IMG/VR virus record: IMGVR_UViG_3300023174_005575
Location: 1-57,983 of that record
DNA: 57,983 bases
Origin: a virus
Reading direction: 5' to 3' (one strand)
The position numbers and the translations under genes were made by a program. Shown here piece by piece: positions 22,968 through 31,820 of this stretch; position 1 is the first letter of the stretch, and each line of letters starts with the position of its first letter. Under the pieces are notes generated by a model. That model was not told where the DNA came from. It saw only the letters and a program-made list of their open reading frames with translations, and made no database searches.

Positions 22968-25900
22968 ATGGCAAAAAAAATACAGCTACGAAGAGATACG
23001 GCAGCAAATTGGAGTAGAGTTAATCCTAAACTAGCTCAAGGTGAAATCGGCGTCGACATAACCAATAAGAACTTTAAAATTGGTGACGGTATCAATCTAT
23101 GGAATCAATTAACCTACGCTGTAACTTCTAGTAAATTATCCAACCTGTTAGGAACTACTTTTGTTTCTACAGGTACAGATCAGTACCCAACATACACAAT
23201 ATTTTATAATAATGGTTCTAACACTGTTAACATAAGTCCTGCACTGTTTGAAATTCAGAACGGTGTAAATGTTAGAGTTTTATCTGCCACAGAAAGTACG
23301 GATAGCACCACAGGCGCCTTAGTAGTTACAGGTGGAGCAGGAGTAGGCGGCGATCTTAATGTAGCTGGAGATATTACAGCTAATAGTATTAGCCTTGACC
23401 AAGCATTAAGTACAAATTTAGTTGGTAATGTTACTGGCAATGTCACTGGCAATTTAACAGGTGCTATCTATTCAGTAAATGGCACTAGAATTTTAAACAA
23501 TGGCACCGATGGTACAAATGCCAGTTTTAACGGTCATGTAAACGGCACTATTACCAGCACTGGTCAAAGTACATTTACTAGAGCTGACATCAGCAGTGGA
23601 TATATTGATAATACAATTATTGGTAGTATCACACCTGCATCAATTATTGGCACAACAATTAGAGCTAATACTGGGTTTGTTGGCGATTTGTATGCCAACA
23701 ACGGCTCTTCTAAAATATTAGAAAACGGTACAGATGGTACTAATGCTTCTTTTACCGGTAAACTAATTGGTGACATTTACGCTGCTGATGGTGTAACAAA
23801 AATATTAGAAAACGGCACAGATGGAACCGATGCCGTGTTTACTGGTACAGTGAATACTACCACAGGAGTTACAGGCAGGCTTATTGGCGATGTCTATGCT
23901 GCCGACGGTGTAAACAAAATATTAGAAAATGGTAGCGATGGCACTAATGCTGTGTTCACTGGAAAATTAATCGGCGATATCTATTCTGCTGATGGTGTAA
24001 CAAAAATATTAGAAAACGGCACAAATGGCACAAATGCTTCTTTCAATGGATCATTGAGTGGCAATGTTACAGGTAATGTTGCAGGAGACCTAACTGGTGA
24101 TGTTTATGCCAGCAATGGCACAACTAAAGTATTAGAAAATGGCAATGGTACTACTGTTCCTGCTGCTTTTACTGGTAACATAATCGGCGATATCTATGCT
24201 GCTGATGGTGTAACAAAAGTATTAGAAAACGGCACAGATGGATCAAATGCTTCTTTCAATGGATCACTGAGTGGCAATGTTACCGGTAATGTCGCGGGTA
24301 ACTTGACTGGCGATGTTTATGCCAGCAATGGCACAAGTAAAATATTAGATAATGGCACAGATGGCACTAATGCCGTATTCACTGGCAATGTTAATAGCAG
24401 TGGCAAAAGCACATTTAATGAAGTAGCAATTTATTCAACCACAGGTACTCCAGGTACTATAGATAATACAGAGATAGGTAAGACCACACCATCTCCTATT
24501 GCTGGGACTACAATTACTGGCACTGTGATCACTGCTACAGATAAGTTTGTGGGAGTATTTCAAGGTAACAGCTCAGGTAGTTTCACAGGTGATTTAAAGG
24601 GTGACATTATTGCCAATAATGAAGTTAAGGTATTGGATAACGGCACAGACGGATTTAATGCAACCTTTACTGGATCAGTTACTGGAAATATAAACAGTAC
24701 TGGGCCCAGTAGTTTCAGCAATGTTACCATTTCAGGTGGTACTATTAATACTACGCCGATTGGTGCTACTACTCCAAGTAGTGTAAAGGGTACTACTATC
24801 ACAGCTACTAGTGGATTTAGTGGTGCTTTAACTGGTAATGTCACAGGTAATGTCACAGGTAATGTCACAGGTAATGTCACAGGCAATGTCACAGGTAATG
24901 TCACAGGCAATGTCACAGGCAATGTCACCGGAGACATAACCAGCACTGGAACAAGTAGCTTTAGCAATATCGGTGTAACTGGTGGAAATATCGATAGCAC
25001 CCCGATAGGTAATACTACTCCTACCACTGTAAAAGGTACTACAATCACAGCTACTACTGGATTTATTGGAGACTTAACTGGCAATGTTACCGGTAACCTG
25101 ACAGGTAATGTCACTGGCAATGTCACTGGCAACTTAACTGGTAATGTTACCGGAGACATAACCAGCACTGGAACAAGTAGCTTTAGCAATATTGGTGTAA
25201 CCGGTGGAAATATCGATAGCACCCCAATTGGAGCAACAACCCCAACCACAGTAAAAGGCACTACTATTACTGCAACTACTGGGTTCGGTGGTGATCTAAC
25301 TGGAAATGTGACCAGTACTGGTCCCAGTAGTTTTAGTAATATAACCGTAACAGGTGGTAGCATTAATACTACAACAATAGGTGCTACCAACCCAACTACT
25401 GTAAAAGGTACTACAATTACAGCTACAACTGGGTTCGTTGGCAACTTAACTGGTAATGTTACAGGTGACTTAACAGGCAATGTCACAGGTAATGTCACAG
25501 GTAATGTCACAGGTAACTTAACTGGCAATGTAACTGGCAATGTAACCAGTACAGGAACAAGTAGTTTTAGCGATATTGATATTACTGGTGGTAAGATTAA
25601 TAATACCCCAATAGGTGCCACTACGCCAACTACAGTAAAGGGTACTACAATCACAGCTACTACTGGATTTATTGGAGACCTAACTGGCAACGTAACTAGC
25701 ACTGGATCAAGTAGTTTTACTAATGTTGCAGTTACAGGCGGCAGTATTAATAATACTCCAATAGGGGCTACAACACCATCCACAGTTGACGGCACAACGA
25801 TCAAAGCTAATGAACAAATTATTAACAATGCTGGCCAACTTAAATTTAAAGAACTTGCCACAAATGGTGTAACATCAGTTAATTTCAAAGCACCTGATTA

Positions 25901-28900
25901 CTTGTTGTCATCTTACACAATGACATTGCCTACAGCATTAGGTTTAGATGGCTATGTATTAGGACAAAATGTCACTGGTGAATTGGAATTTGTCAGTCCA
26001 GATGCATTTGGTGGCGGCAAAGTAAACGTCAGTAATGTCTATGGCGATGATGACAACGACGGTATTAACAAGCCAGTTAAAACAGTTAAAAGAGCACTGC
26101 AAATAGCCAGTGGTATTGTTTATGATAGCAATGGCAAACCTAATGATAAAAAACTAGTGGTGTCAGTGGCCAATGGCGAATACTACGAAGACAACCCTAT
26201 TATTATTCCAGACAATGTCAGTGTACAAGGTGCTGGACTAAGAGCCTGTAACATTCGTCCACTAAATGCTAACTTGGATATGTTACGTGTACGTAACGGA
26301 TGTTACTTTACTGGATTTACCTTTAGGGATAATCTAAACGTCAATGGAGCACCGCAATTTACATTTGATTATGCTGTAAGCTTTGACGATCCTACAGATC
26401 CAAATTGTGATAGAACCGGCTATGTCAATATGCCTACCGCTCGTCCTACTATTACAATTTCTCCCTATATTCAAAACTGTAGTATTATCAGTTTCTTAGG
26501 CGGTAATGGTGTATTGATCGATGGTAACAAGGTTAACACACCTAACAAACCAAAAAATCCAAATGAAGTAGAAAATCCAGTAGAAGGTCCAGAACCAGAA
26601 CAGGGCAAATCCATGGTGGCCAATGCCTTTACCATGTTGAGCTTTGGTGGTACAGGCTGGCGTGTGATTAATGATGCTTATGCACAGATTGTTAGCTGCT
26701 TCCAAATCTTCTGCTTGAATGGTAGCTATTGCCAAAGCGGTGGATATTTGAGTATTACTAACAGTGCCACTAACTTTGGTAAGTATGCCCTCAGAGCCAG
26801 TGGATATAGTCCCAATGCATTCTCATTTAATAGAGGCGTAGTAGTTGGCACTGGTACTAGTGGCGCACAACAAACTATTCAAGCTATTGGTTTTGGTCAA
26901 TTACCTGTACAAGATTATGTGATTAGATTTAGGGATAATGTATATAAAAATGCCTATTTCCTTCTACAAGAATATAAGTCACTTTTACAAACACAAGTTA
27001 TAACCTGGATATCTACACAAGTCAGTGGAAATATTAGCCCGTTCACTTCTAGCTTTGTCTATGACGAAGACAAATGTCATAGAGATGTTGGGTTGTTGAT
27101 TGATGCTGTGGCCAACGATGTATTGACAGGCGGCAACAGTAGATCAGTTGAAGCAGGTCGAAGTTATGCCGATGCGGATGTGGCTGCATTGACAGCACAA
27201 AAGGCGCAAAACATAGCAGCATTTGAATACTTAAAAGGTCGTGCCTCGGCAGTTGTAACAGAACTGAATATTGGATTTATAATAGAAGAAAAATTCGATA
27301 TTATTATTGGCATTATTGATGATCCTGCATCAGCACCAGACAGTATATCTTTTAGTAATGTAGGAGATATATCTGCTGATTATCAACCTATATCAGCTAG
27401 CGATTATGTGAACTTTAATGCTAATACTAATGTTAATTTTGTTGATAATGTATTCAATATTAATAATCATGGATTATTAAATGGTCAAAAAATAATTTAT
27501 AACAGTAACGGTAATTCGACTATCCCAGGCCTGAACAACGAACAAACTTATTATGTAGATTTCGTCACTATAAATCAATTTGGGTTATTTTATGATAATA
27601 GTTTAACTACTAGAGTTAATATATTAGGCAATAGCACTGGACAACAAAGATTTGTTAAAAATGTCAAAGAGTTTTATGTAGACTCAATTGTTGACAGCCA
27701 CACTGACTATCAAAAATTAACTTTAGATGCAACCTTTTCGACACAATTTGTTACAGGCAGAGTTATAGAAGGCACAACTGGAGGTAGTCCAAATAGAGCA
27801 TATGTTTATAATTATGATATATTAACAAAGGAATTGATAGTCAGTCTGGATTATGTTACTGTAAACAATGTAATATCAAGAAGACCATTCAATGATACCA
27901 GTGTGATCAATTACGATCATGCATCTTCACCTAATAGTAATATTTCAGTAACTGCTGTTGATTCAATCAATACATTATATACAGTAGATGTAAAAATATT
28001 GCCAGTGACCAATGGTACTCAATTGGTTAATTTAGGAACTTTGCCAGAGAAACAGATTTGGTTACATAGACCCAGTATTGTCAACAGTAGCAGTCACTCT
28101 TGGGAATATGCAGGATCCGGTACAGACTATAATGCCTTGCCACAAAACGGAGGCAAGGGAGATGCCATATACGAACAGTTTAGTGATCTTCCAGGTAGAG
28201 TATATACTTCAGGAACTAACGAACTTGGTGACTTTAAAGTTGGTAACTTCATTAAGGCTGAAAATAAAACTGGTAATGTAACATTTACTAACACAGTTAC
28301 AATTGGTGCATTGGCCGCACTGAGATTGGCCGTGGGCAATGTGACCATCGAAGAATTTAGCACAGACATTGGCCTTGGCGACAATGAAGTAGGCGGTCCT
28401 AAAGATACAAGACTAAGCACACAGTTGGCAGTAAAGAGTTATCTAGCAAATAGACTGGGTGACTTTATTGATAAACGGGTCAGTACCAATAATGTGTCCG
28501 GAGCTATTCCGCAGTTAAACAGTTTGGGACAGCTCAATGCTGATATTATTCCTCCTGTAAGAAACTTCTTAAGCTATCGCAGTCAAGGTTATGATAGTAG
28601 ATTAGTACAGGTTCAAAACATTCCGGCAGTAAATCTACTTAACGGTGATCTTGCAACAGAAACATATAGTATACAAGAGTTAACTTTAAATCGTGCCATA
28701 ACAGCAGCAGATGGCACATTAGTTGAGCAAAACACCACAGGAGCCAAAGGCGTTATTATAGGTAATGTGGCTGCTGCAACCTTAATAACTGTGGGTAGTT
28801 ATTTAAACGCCACATTCAATGCTGTGTTTAATACCACAAACACATTGGTCATAGGCGGTGATAGCACACCAAGTGATACTAATCAATCAGTTACCCCTAG

Positions 28901-31784
28901 TAATGTAGGCACAATTACTACTGGTCAAACTGTTAACTATATTCTATCGGAGCAAGAACCTAGTCAATTTTTAATATTAGATCCTTCAAAGAGTTATGAC
29001 TTCACAGGAATAACATCAGTAGTTGGTACTAACTATCAATCTATAGGCGATGTAACTGGTACAGGATATGGTGTACTTTACACATTAGATAATACAAATA
29101 TTATAGGTGGTTCAGGCTATACTCCAGCTTCAGGTTTCCAAGTTTATACTAATGTGCCATTAGTAGCAATCACTGGATCTGGTACAGGAGCCATCGCAGA
29201 CATCACAGTAACCAACGGCTCGGTCACTAATGTCTACTTGGTTAGAGGAGGTACTGGTTACGCTGTTAATGATCAAGTACGTGCTGCATATACTGACATT
29301 GGTGGTACTTATACTGTTCAATTTAGTATCAGAGTAACCAGTATACAGAAAAGACTGTATGTGACCACAGTTGGATCTCAAAAATTCATAGCCAGTAGTG
29401 TAGTTCCAGAATATATCTTTGATAACAATGCACTGGTTAATACATTAACTTTGACAACTACCAGTGCAAAAACATTCAACGCAGCTTCTTCGGGCGGGGA
29501 TGTTGATTATATCAATAGCAGAATAACTATCAGTAGTCACGGACTGTCTAATGGTGATCCTGTAAAATATACTTCTTCACCTTATCCTAACATAGGTGGT
29601 TTAGTTGGTGGCACTGTTTATTATATTAAAGTATATAACAGTAACACAGTTGAACTGTGTAGTGATTATACAATACAAAATAAAATCTCATTTGTTAGCA
29701 GTGGTACAGGCACGCAAAGTTTAACCGTAAATGCAATTGACCTTATTAAAGACACCGTATACTTGCCTGCACATGGGTTTGTCACAGGCGATCCTATTTG
29801 TCTAACAGGTGCAGCATTGCCAAATGGTCTACCATCTGGTAATTTTTATTTTATTGGATCTGTAACTGAAAATAGTTTTACACTACATCAACTTAAGGCA
29901 GATGCGTTATCCAGTATTAATGGGCAAACTGTTAATGCCATAAACTTATCTAGTACTGGAAGTGGCACTGCTACATTTACTTTACAAAACGTACAGATCG
30001 TAGGAACAGTTAATACTGGCTCCCAAACTTCCATTAACTGGAGCAGTTTAAGTGCCAATAACATTGATGCCAGCAACATAGTTAGTGGTATAGTTAATAC
30101 CAGTAGATTAGCCATTGGCACAGCCAACACAGGAACTTTCCTAAGGGGTGATAGCAGTTGGGCTAAAGCTGTTCAAACTTTAAAAACAGGCACCAATAGT
30201 CCTATAAGTTTAACAGGTGATTTTTTCACAACTGGTGGTACTAATAACTTCTATGCTGATGTTACATTAAACATTGATCCAGTAGATGGAACTCGTGGTG
30301 ATCAACTATACTCCAACAGTGGTGTAGTAGCATTCAGTAAAAGTCAATTTAATATAAGCGATGGAGTTACTGCTGGTAAAGTCTATATCAAAGATAATGT
30401 AATCGATGCTGCCACAGTAAACGGTAATAACAGTAGTTATCTATTAGATTCAGTTAACCATACTACACAGCCGGTTAACAAAGGCGGTACTAATTTAACC
30501 AGCTATACTACTGGTGACATGATATATGCCAATGCTAGTAGTTCGTTTGGCAAGTTAAACATTGGAGCAGTCAACAAGGTCATGGTCAGTACAGGCTCTG
30601 CACCGAGTTGGAGTGATACAATTAGTATAAAGGGATTGACGGTCAATGGTGATGTTAATCTTGAAGGTGGCATAGTTACAATCAATTCCGGCAAAGTTAA
30701 GATAGCTGATAAAAATATTGAATTAGGTGTAATTGCAGCACTGAATAATTTAACTGGCACTATTGCTGATTCGGCTAGTTTAACAACCATATCAGGAATG
30801 ACCAGCACAGCTGGAATCATTGGGGGAATGTTATTGACTAAGGTCAGTGGCAGCGGTGACGTTGGTCCTAATGCCAGAGTGGTTGATGTATTAAGTAATA
30901 CTGCCATAACTGTACAAGCAGATAGCAGTAATACTATAGGATCAATTACATTTAACCTTGGGGGTGTATCTGATTACTCGGCCGATAGTGGCGGCATTAC
31001 TGTACATGGTGCTGACAATAAAACTTTTGTTTGGAAAAGAACCACATCAGCATGGACCAGCAATGATAATTTAGATTTAGATTCCGGCAAGGTTTATAAG
31101 ATTGCAGGAACACAGGTACTGTCATCCTCAAATTTAGGTGCAGGAGTAACAGGCTCCAGTCTAACAACAGTGGGCACAATTGGCACTGGTACATGGCAAG
31201 GCACTATTGTCAATCCTACATATGGCGGCACTGGAGTTAATAATGGTATTAATACATTAACCTTGGGTGGTAGTTTATCTACTACAGGAGCATATAGTAC
31301 TAATTTAACAACTACAGCCACTACCAATATAACATTACCAACTACAGGCACATTGGCCACATTGGATAATCTTGAAACATTTACTAACAAGACATTGACC
31401 AGTCCAACCATCACAGGAACTGGTTCGATTGCTGCTGGTGAAGTTACATTGGACAATGAAACAGTTCTAATAGATTCAAGTACACTGACCACAACTACCA
31501 CAGCCACTGATCAAGTAGCAGCTACGGTTAATGGTGTAAAATATAGAACTGTGGAGTTTACAGTGTCAGTGACCAGTGGCGCATACTATCATGCCTTAAA
31601 GATTCTAGTAGTGCATGATGGTGCCGCAGTATTTTTGACACAATATGGAGAAATCTTGTCCAACCCTAGCCAATTATTGGCCACATTCACTGCTGATATT
31701 TCAGCTAATAATATTAGATTGTTAACTACACCAGTGTTCAACGACACTGTGTATAAGGTCGCAATCAATGCAATTTCAGTATAA
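22968..31784 (+). CDS. Giant 2938-aa modular tail fibre or adhesin
   Basis: The largest gene in the window. Residues 1-50 are an Mtd-N-like attachment module (KKIQLRRDTAANWSRVNPK, then LAQGEIGVD). Residues about 160-560 hold nine copies of a GDIYAADGVTKILENG-type unit. Residues about 620-945 alternate TGNV strings with STGTSSFSNIGVTGGNI-type modules. Residues about 1015-1300 include a beta-helix-like segment with SVQGAGLRACNIRP. The next 1500 residues are Thr/Ser/Asn/Gly-rich fibre domains. The last 100 residues closely resemble the end of the 31821 fibre (Y[RS]xVEF[TL]VS, then ILVVHDG and LTQYGEI). It has a late promoter and a structured leader. Strong internal DNA repeats make length variation likely. 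No catalytic site was identified. Confidence 0.85.
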   Translation: MAKKIQLRRDTAANWSRVNPKLAQGEIGVDITNKNFKIGDGINLWNQLTYAVTSSKLSNLLGTTFVSTGTDQYPTYTIFYNNGSNTVNISPALFEIQNGVNVRVLSATESTDSTTGALVVTGGAGVGGDLNVAGDITANSISLDQALSTNLVGNVTGNVTGNLTGAIYSVNGTRILNNGTDGTNASFNGHVNGTITSTGQSTFTRADISSGYIDNTIIGSITPASIIGTTIRANTGFVGDLYANNGSSKILENGTDGTNASFTGKLIGDIYAADGVTKILENGTDGTDAVFTGTVNTTTGVTGRLIGDVYAADGVNKILENGSDGTNAVFTGKLIGDIYSADGVTKILENGTNGTNASFNGSLSGNVTGNVAGDLTGDVYASNGTTKVLENGNGTTVPAAFTGNIIGDIYAADGVTKVLENGTDGSNASFNGSLSGNVTGNVAGNLTGDVYASNGTSKILDNGTDGTNAVFTGNVNSSGKSTFNEVAIYSTTGTPGTIDNTEIGKTTPSPIAGTTITGTVITATDKFVGVFQGNSSGSFTGDLKGDIIANNEVKVLDNGTDGFNATFTGSVTGNINSTGPSSFSNVTISGGTINTTPIGATTPSSVKGTTITATSGFSGALTGNVTGNVTGNVTGNVTGNVTGNVTGNVTGNVTGDITSTGTSSFSNIGVTGGNIDSTPIGNTTPTTVKGTTITATTGFIGDLTGNVTGNLTGNVTGNVTGNLTGNVTGDITSTGTSSFSNIGVTGGNIDSTPIGATTPTTVKGTTITATTGFGGDLTGNVTSTGPSSFSNITVTGGSINTTTIGATNPTTVKGTTITATTGFVGNLTGNVTGDLTGNVTGNVTGNVTGNLTGNVTGNVTSTGTSSFSDIDITGGKINNTPIGATTPTTVKGTTITATTGFIGDLTGNVTSTGSSSFTNVAVTGGSINNTPIGATTPSTVDGTTIKANEQIINNAGQLKFKELATNGVTSVNFKAPDYLLSSYTMTLPTALGLDGYVLGQNVTGELEFVSPDAFGGGKVNVSNVYGDDDNDGINKPVKTVKRALQIASGIVYDSNGKPNDKKLVVSVANGEYYEDNPIIIPDNVSVQGAGLRACNIRPLNANLDMLRVRNGCYFTGFTFRDNLNVNGAPQFTFDYAVSFDDPTDPNCDRTGYVNMPTARPTITISPYIQNCSIISFLGGNGVLIDGNKVNTPNKPKNPNEVENPVEGPEPEQGKSMVANAFTMLSFGGTGWRVINDAYAQIVSCFQIFCLNGSYCQSGGYLSITNSATNFGKYALRASGYSPNAFSFNRGVVVGTGTSGAQQTIQAIGFGQLPVQDYVIRFRDNVYKNAYFLLQEYKSLLQTQVITWISTQVSGNISPFTSSFVYDEDKCHRDVGLLIDAVANDVLTGGNSRSVEAGRSYADADVAALTAQKAQNIAAFEYLKGRASAVVTELNIGFIIEEKFDIIIGIIDDPASAPDSISFSNVGDISADYQPISASDYVNFNANTNVNFVDNVFNINNHGLLNGQKIIYNSNGNSTIPGLNNEQTYYVDFVTINQFGLFYDNSLTTRVNILGNSTGQQRFVKNVKEFYVDSIVDSHTDYQKLTLDATFSTQFVTGRVIEGTTGGSPNRAYVYNYDILTKELIVSLDYVTVNNVISRRPFNDTSVINYDHASSPNSNISVTAVDSINTLYTVDVKILPVTNGTQLVNLGTLPEKQIWLHRPSIVNSSSHSWEYAGSGTDYNALPQNGGKGDAIYEQFSDLPGRVYTSGTNELGDFKVGNFIKAENKTGNVTFTNTVTIGALAALRLAVGNVTIEEFSTDIGLGDNEVGGPKDTRLSTQLAVKSYLANRLGDFIDKRVSTNNVSGAIPQLNSLGQLNADIIPPVRNFLSYRSQGYDSRLVQVQNIPAVNLLNGDLATETYSIQELTLNRAITAADGTLVEQNTTGAKGVIIGNVAAATLITVGSYLNATFNAVFNTTNTLVIGGDSTPSDTNQSVTPSNVGTITTGQTVNYILSEQEPSQFLILDPSKSYDFTGITSVVGTNYQSIGDVTGTGYGVLYTLDNTNIIGGSGYTPASGFQVYTNVPLVAITGSGTGAIADITVTNGSVTNVYLVRGGTGYAVNDQVRAAYTDIGGTYTVQFSIRVTSIQKRLYVTTVGSQKFIASSVVPEYIFDNNALVNTLTLTTTSAKTFNAASSGGDVDYINSRITISSHGLSNGDPVKYTSSPYPNIGGLVGGTVYYIKVYNSNTVELCSDYTIQNKISFVSSGTGTQSLTVNAIDLIKDTVYLPAHGFVTGDPICLTGAALPNGLPSGNFYFIGSVTENSFTLHQLKADALSSINGQTVNAINLSSTGSGTATFTLQNVQIVGTVNTGSQTSINWSSLSANNIDASNIVSGIVNTSRLAIGTANTGTFLRGDSSWAKAVQTLKTGTNSPISLTGDFFTTGGTNNFYADVTLNIDPVDGTRGDQLYSNSGVVAFSKSQFNISDGVTAGKVYIKDNVIDAATVNGNNSSYLLDSVNHTTQPVNKGGTNLTSYTTGDMIYANASSSFGKLNIGAVNKVMVSTGSAPSWSDTISIKGLTVNGDVNLEGGIVTINSGKVKIADKNIELGVIAALNNLTGTIADSASLTTISGMTSTAGIIGGMLLTKVSGSGDVGPNARVVDVLSNTAITVQADSSNTIGSITFNLGGVSDYSADSGGITVHGADNKTFVWKRTTSAWTSNDNLDLDSGKVYKIAGTQVLSSSNLGAGVTGSSLTTVGTIGTGTWQGTIVNPTYGGTGVNNGINTLTLGGSLSTTGAYSTNLTTTATTNITLPTTGTLATLDNLETFTNKTLTSPTITGTGSIAAGEVTLDNETVLIDSSTLTTTTTATDQVAATVNGVKYRTVEFTVSVTSGAYYHALKILVVHDGAAVFLTQYGEILSNPSQLLATFTADISANNIRLLTTPVFNDTVYKVAINAISV
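24834..24929 (+). repeat. Eight tandem 12-bp repeats (TGNV block)
   Basis: GG[TC]AATGTCAC[AC] is repeated eight times without interruption, encoding TGNV units in the giant fibre. Partial copies recur at 25081-25150 and 25447-25545. Near identity at DNA level points to slipped-strand expansion. Confidence 0.9.
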
Positions 31785-31787
31785 CAA

Positions 31788-31793
31788 TAAATA
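31788..31793 (+). promoter_or_regulatory. TAAATA late-type box
   Basis: AATAAATA directly after the giant fibre gene and 27 bases before the ATG at 31821. Confidence 0.4.
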
Positions 31794-31820
31794 TACTACT
31801 AGATAACTTGGAATAAAAAT

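Noticed and set aside
24834-24929. Possible CRISPR-like array
   Set aside because: The 12-bp units are contiguous without spacers and in frame with a fibre protein.
24560-25888. 442-residue minus-strand open frame of LPVTLPVT-type repeats
   Set aside because: It is the antisense shadow of the TGNV repeats in the giant fibre gene, with no ribosome site or promoter, and its repeats follow the sense-strand units exactly.
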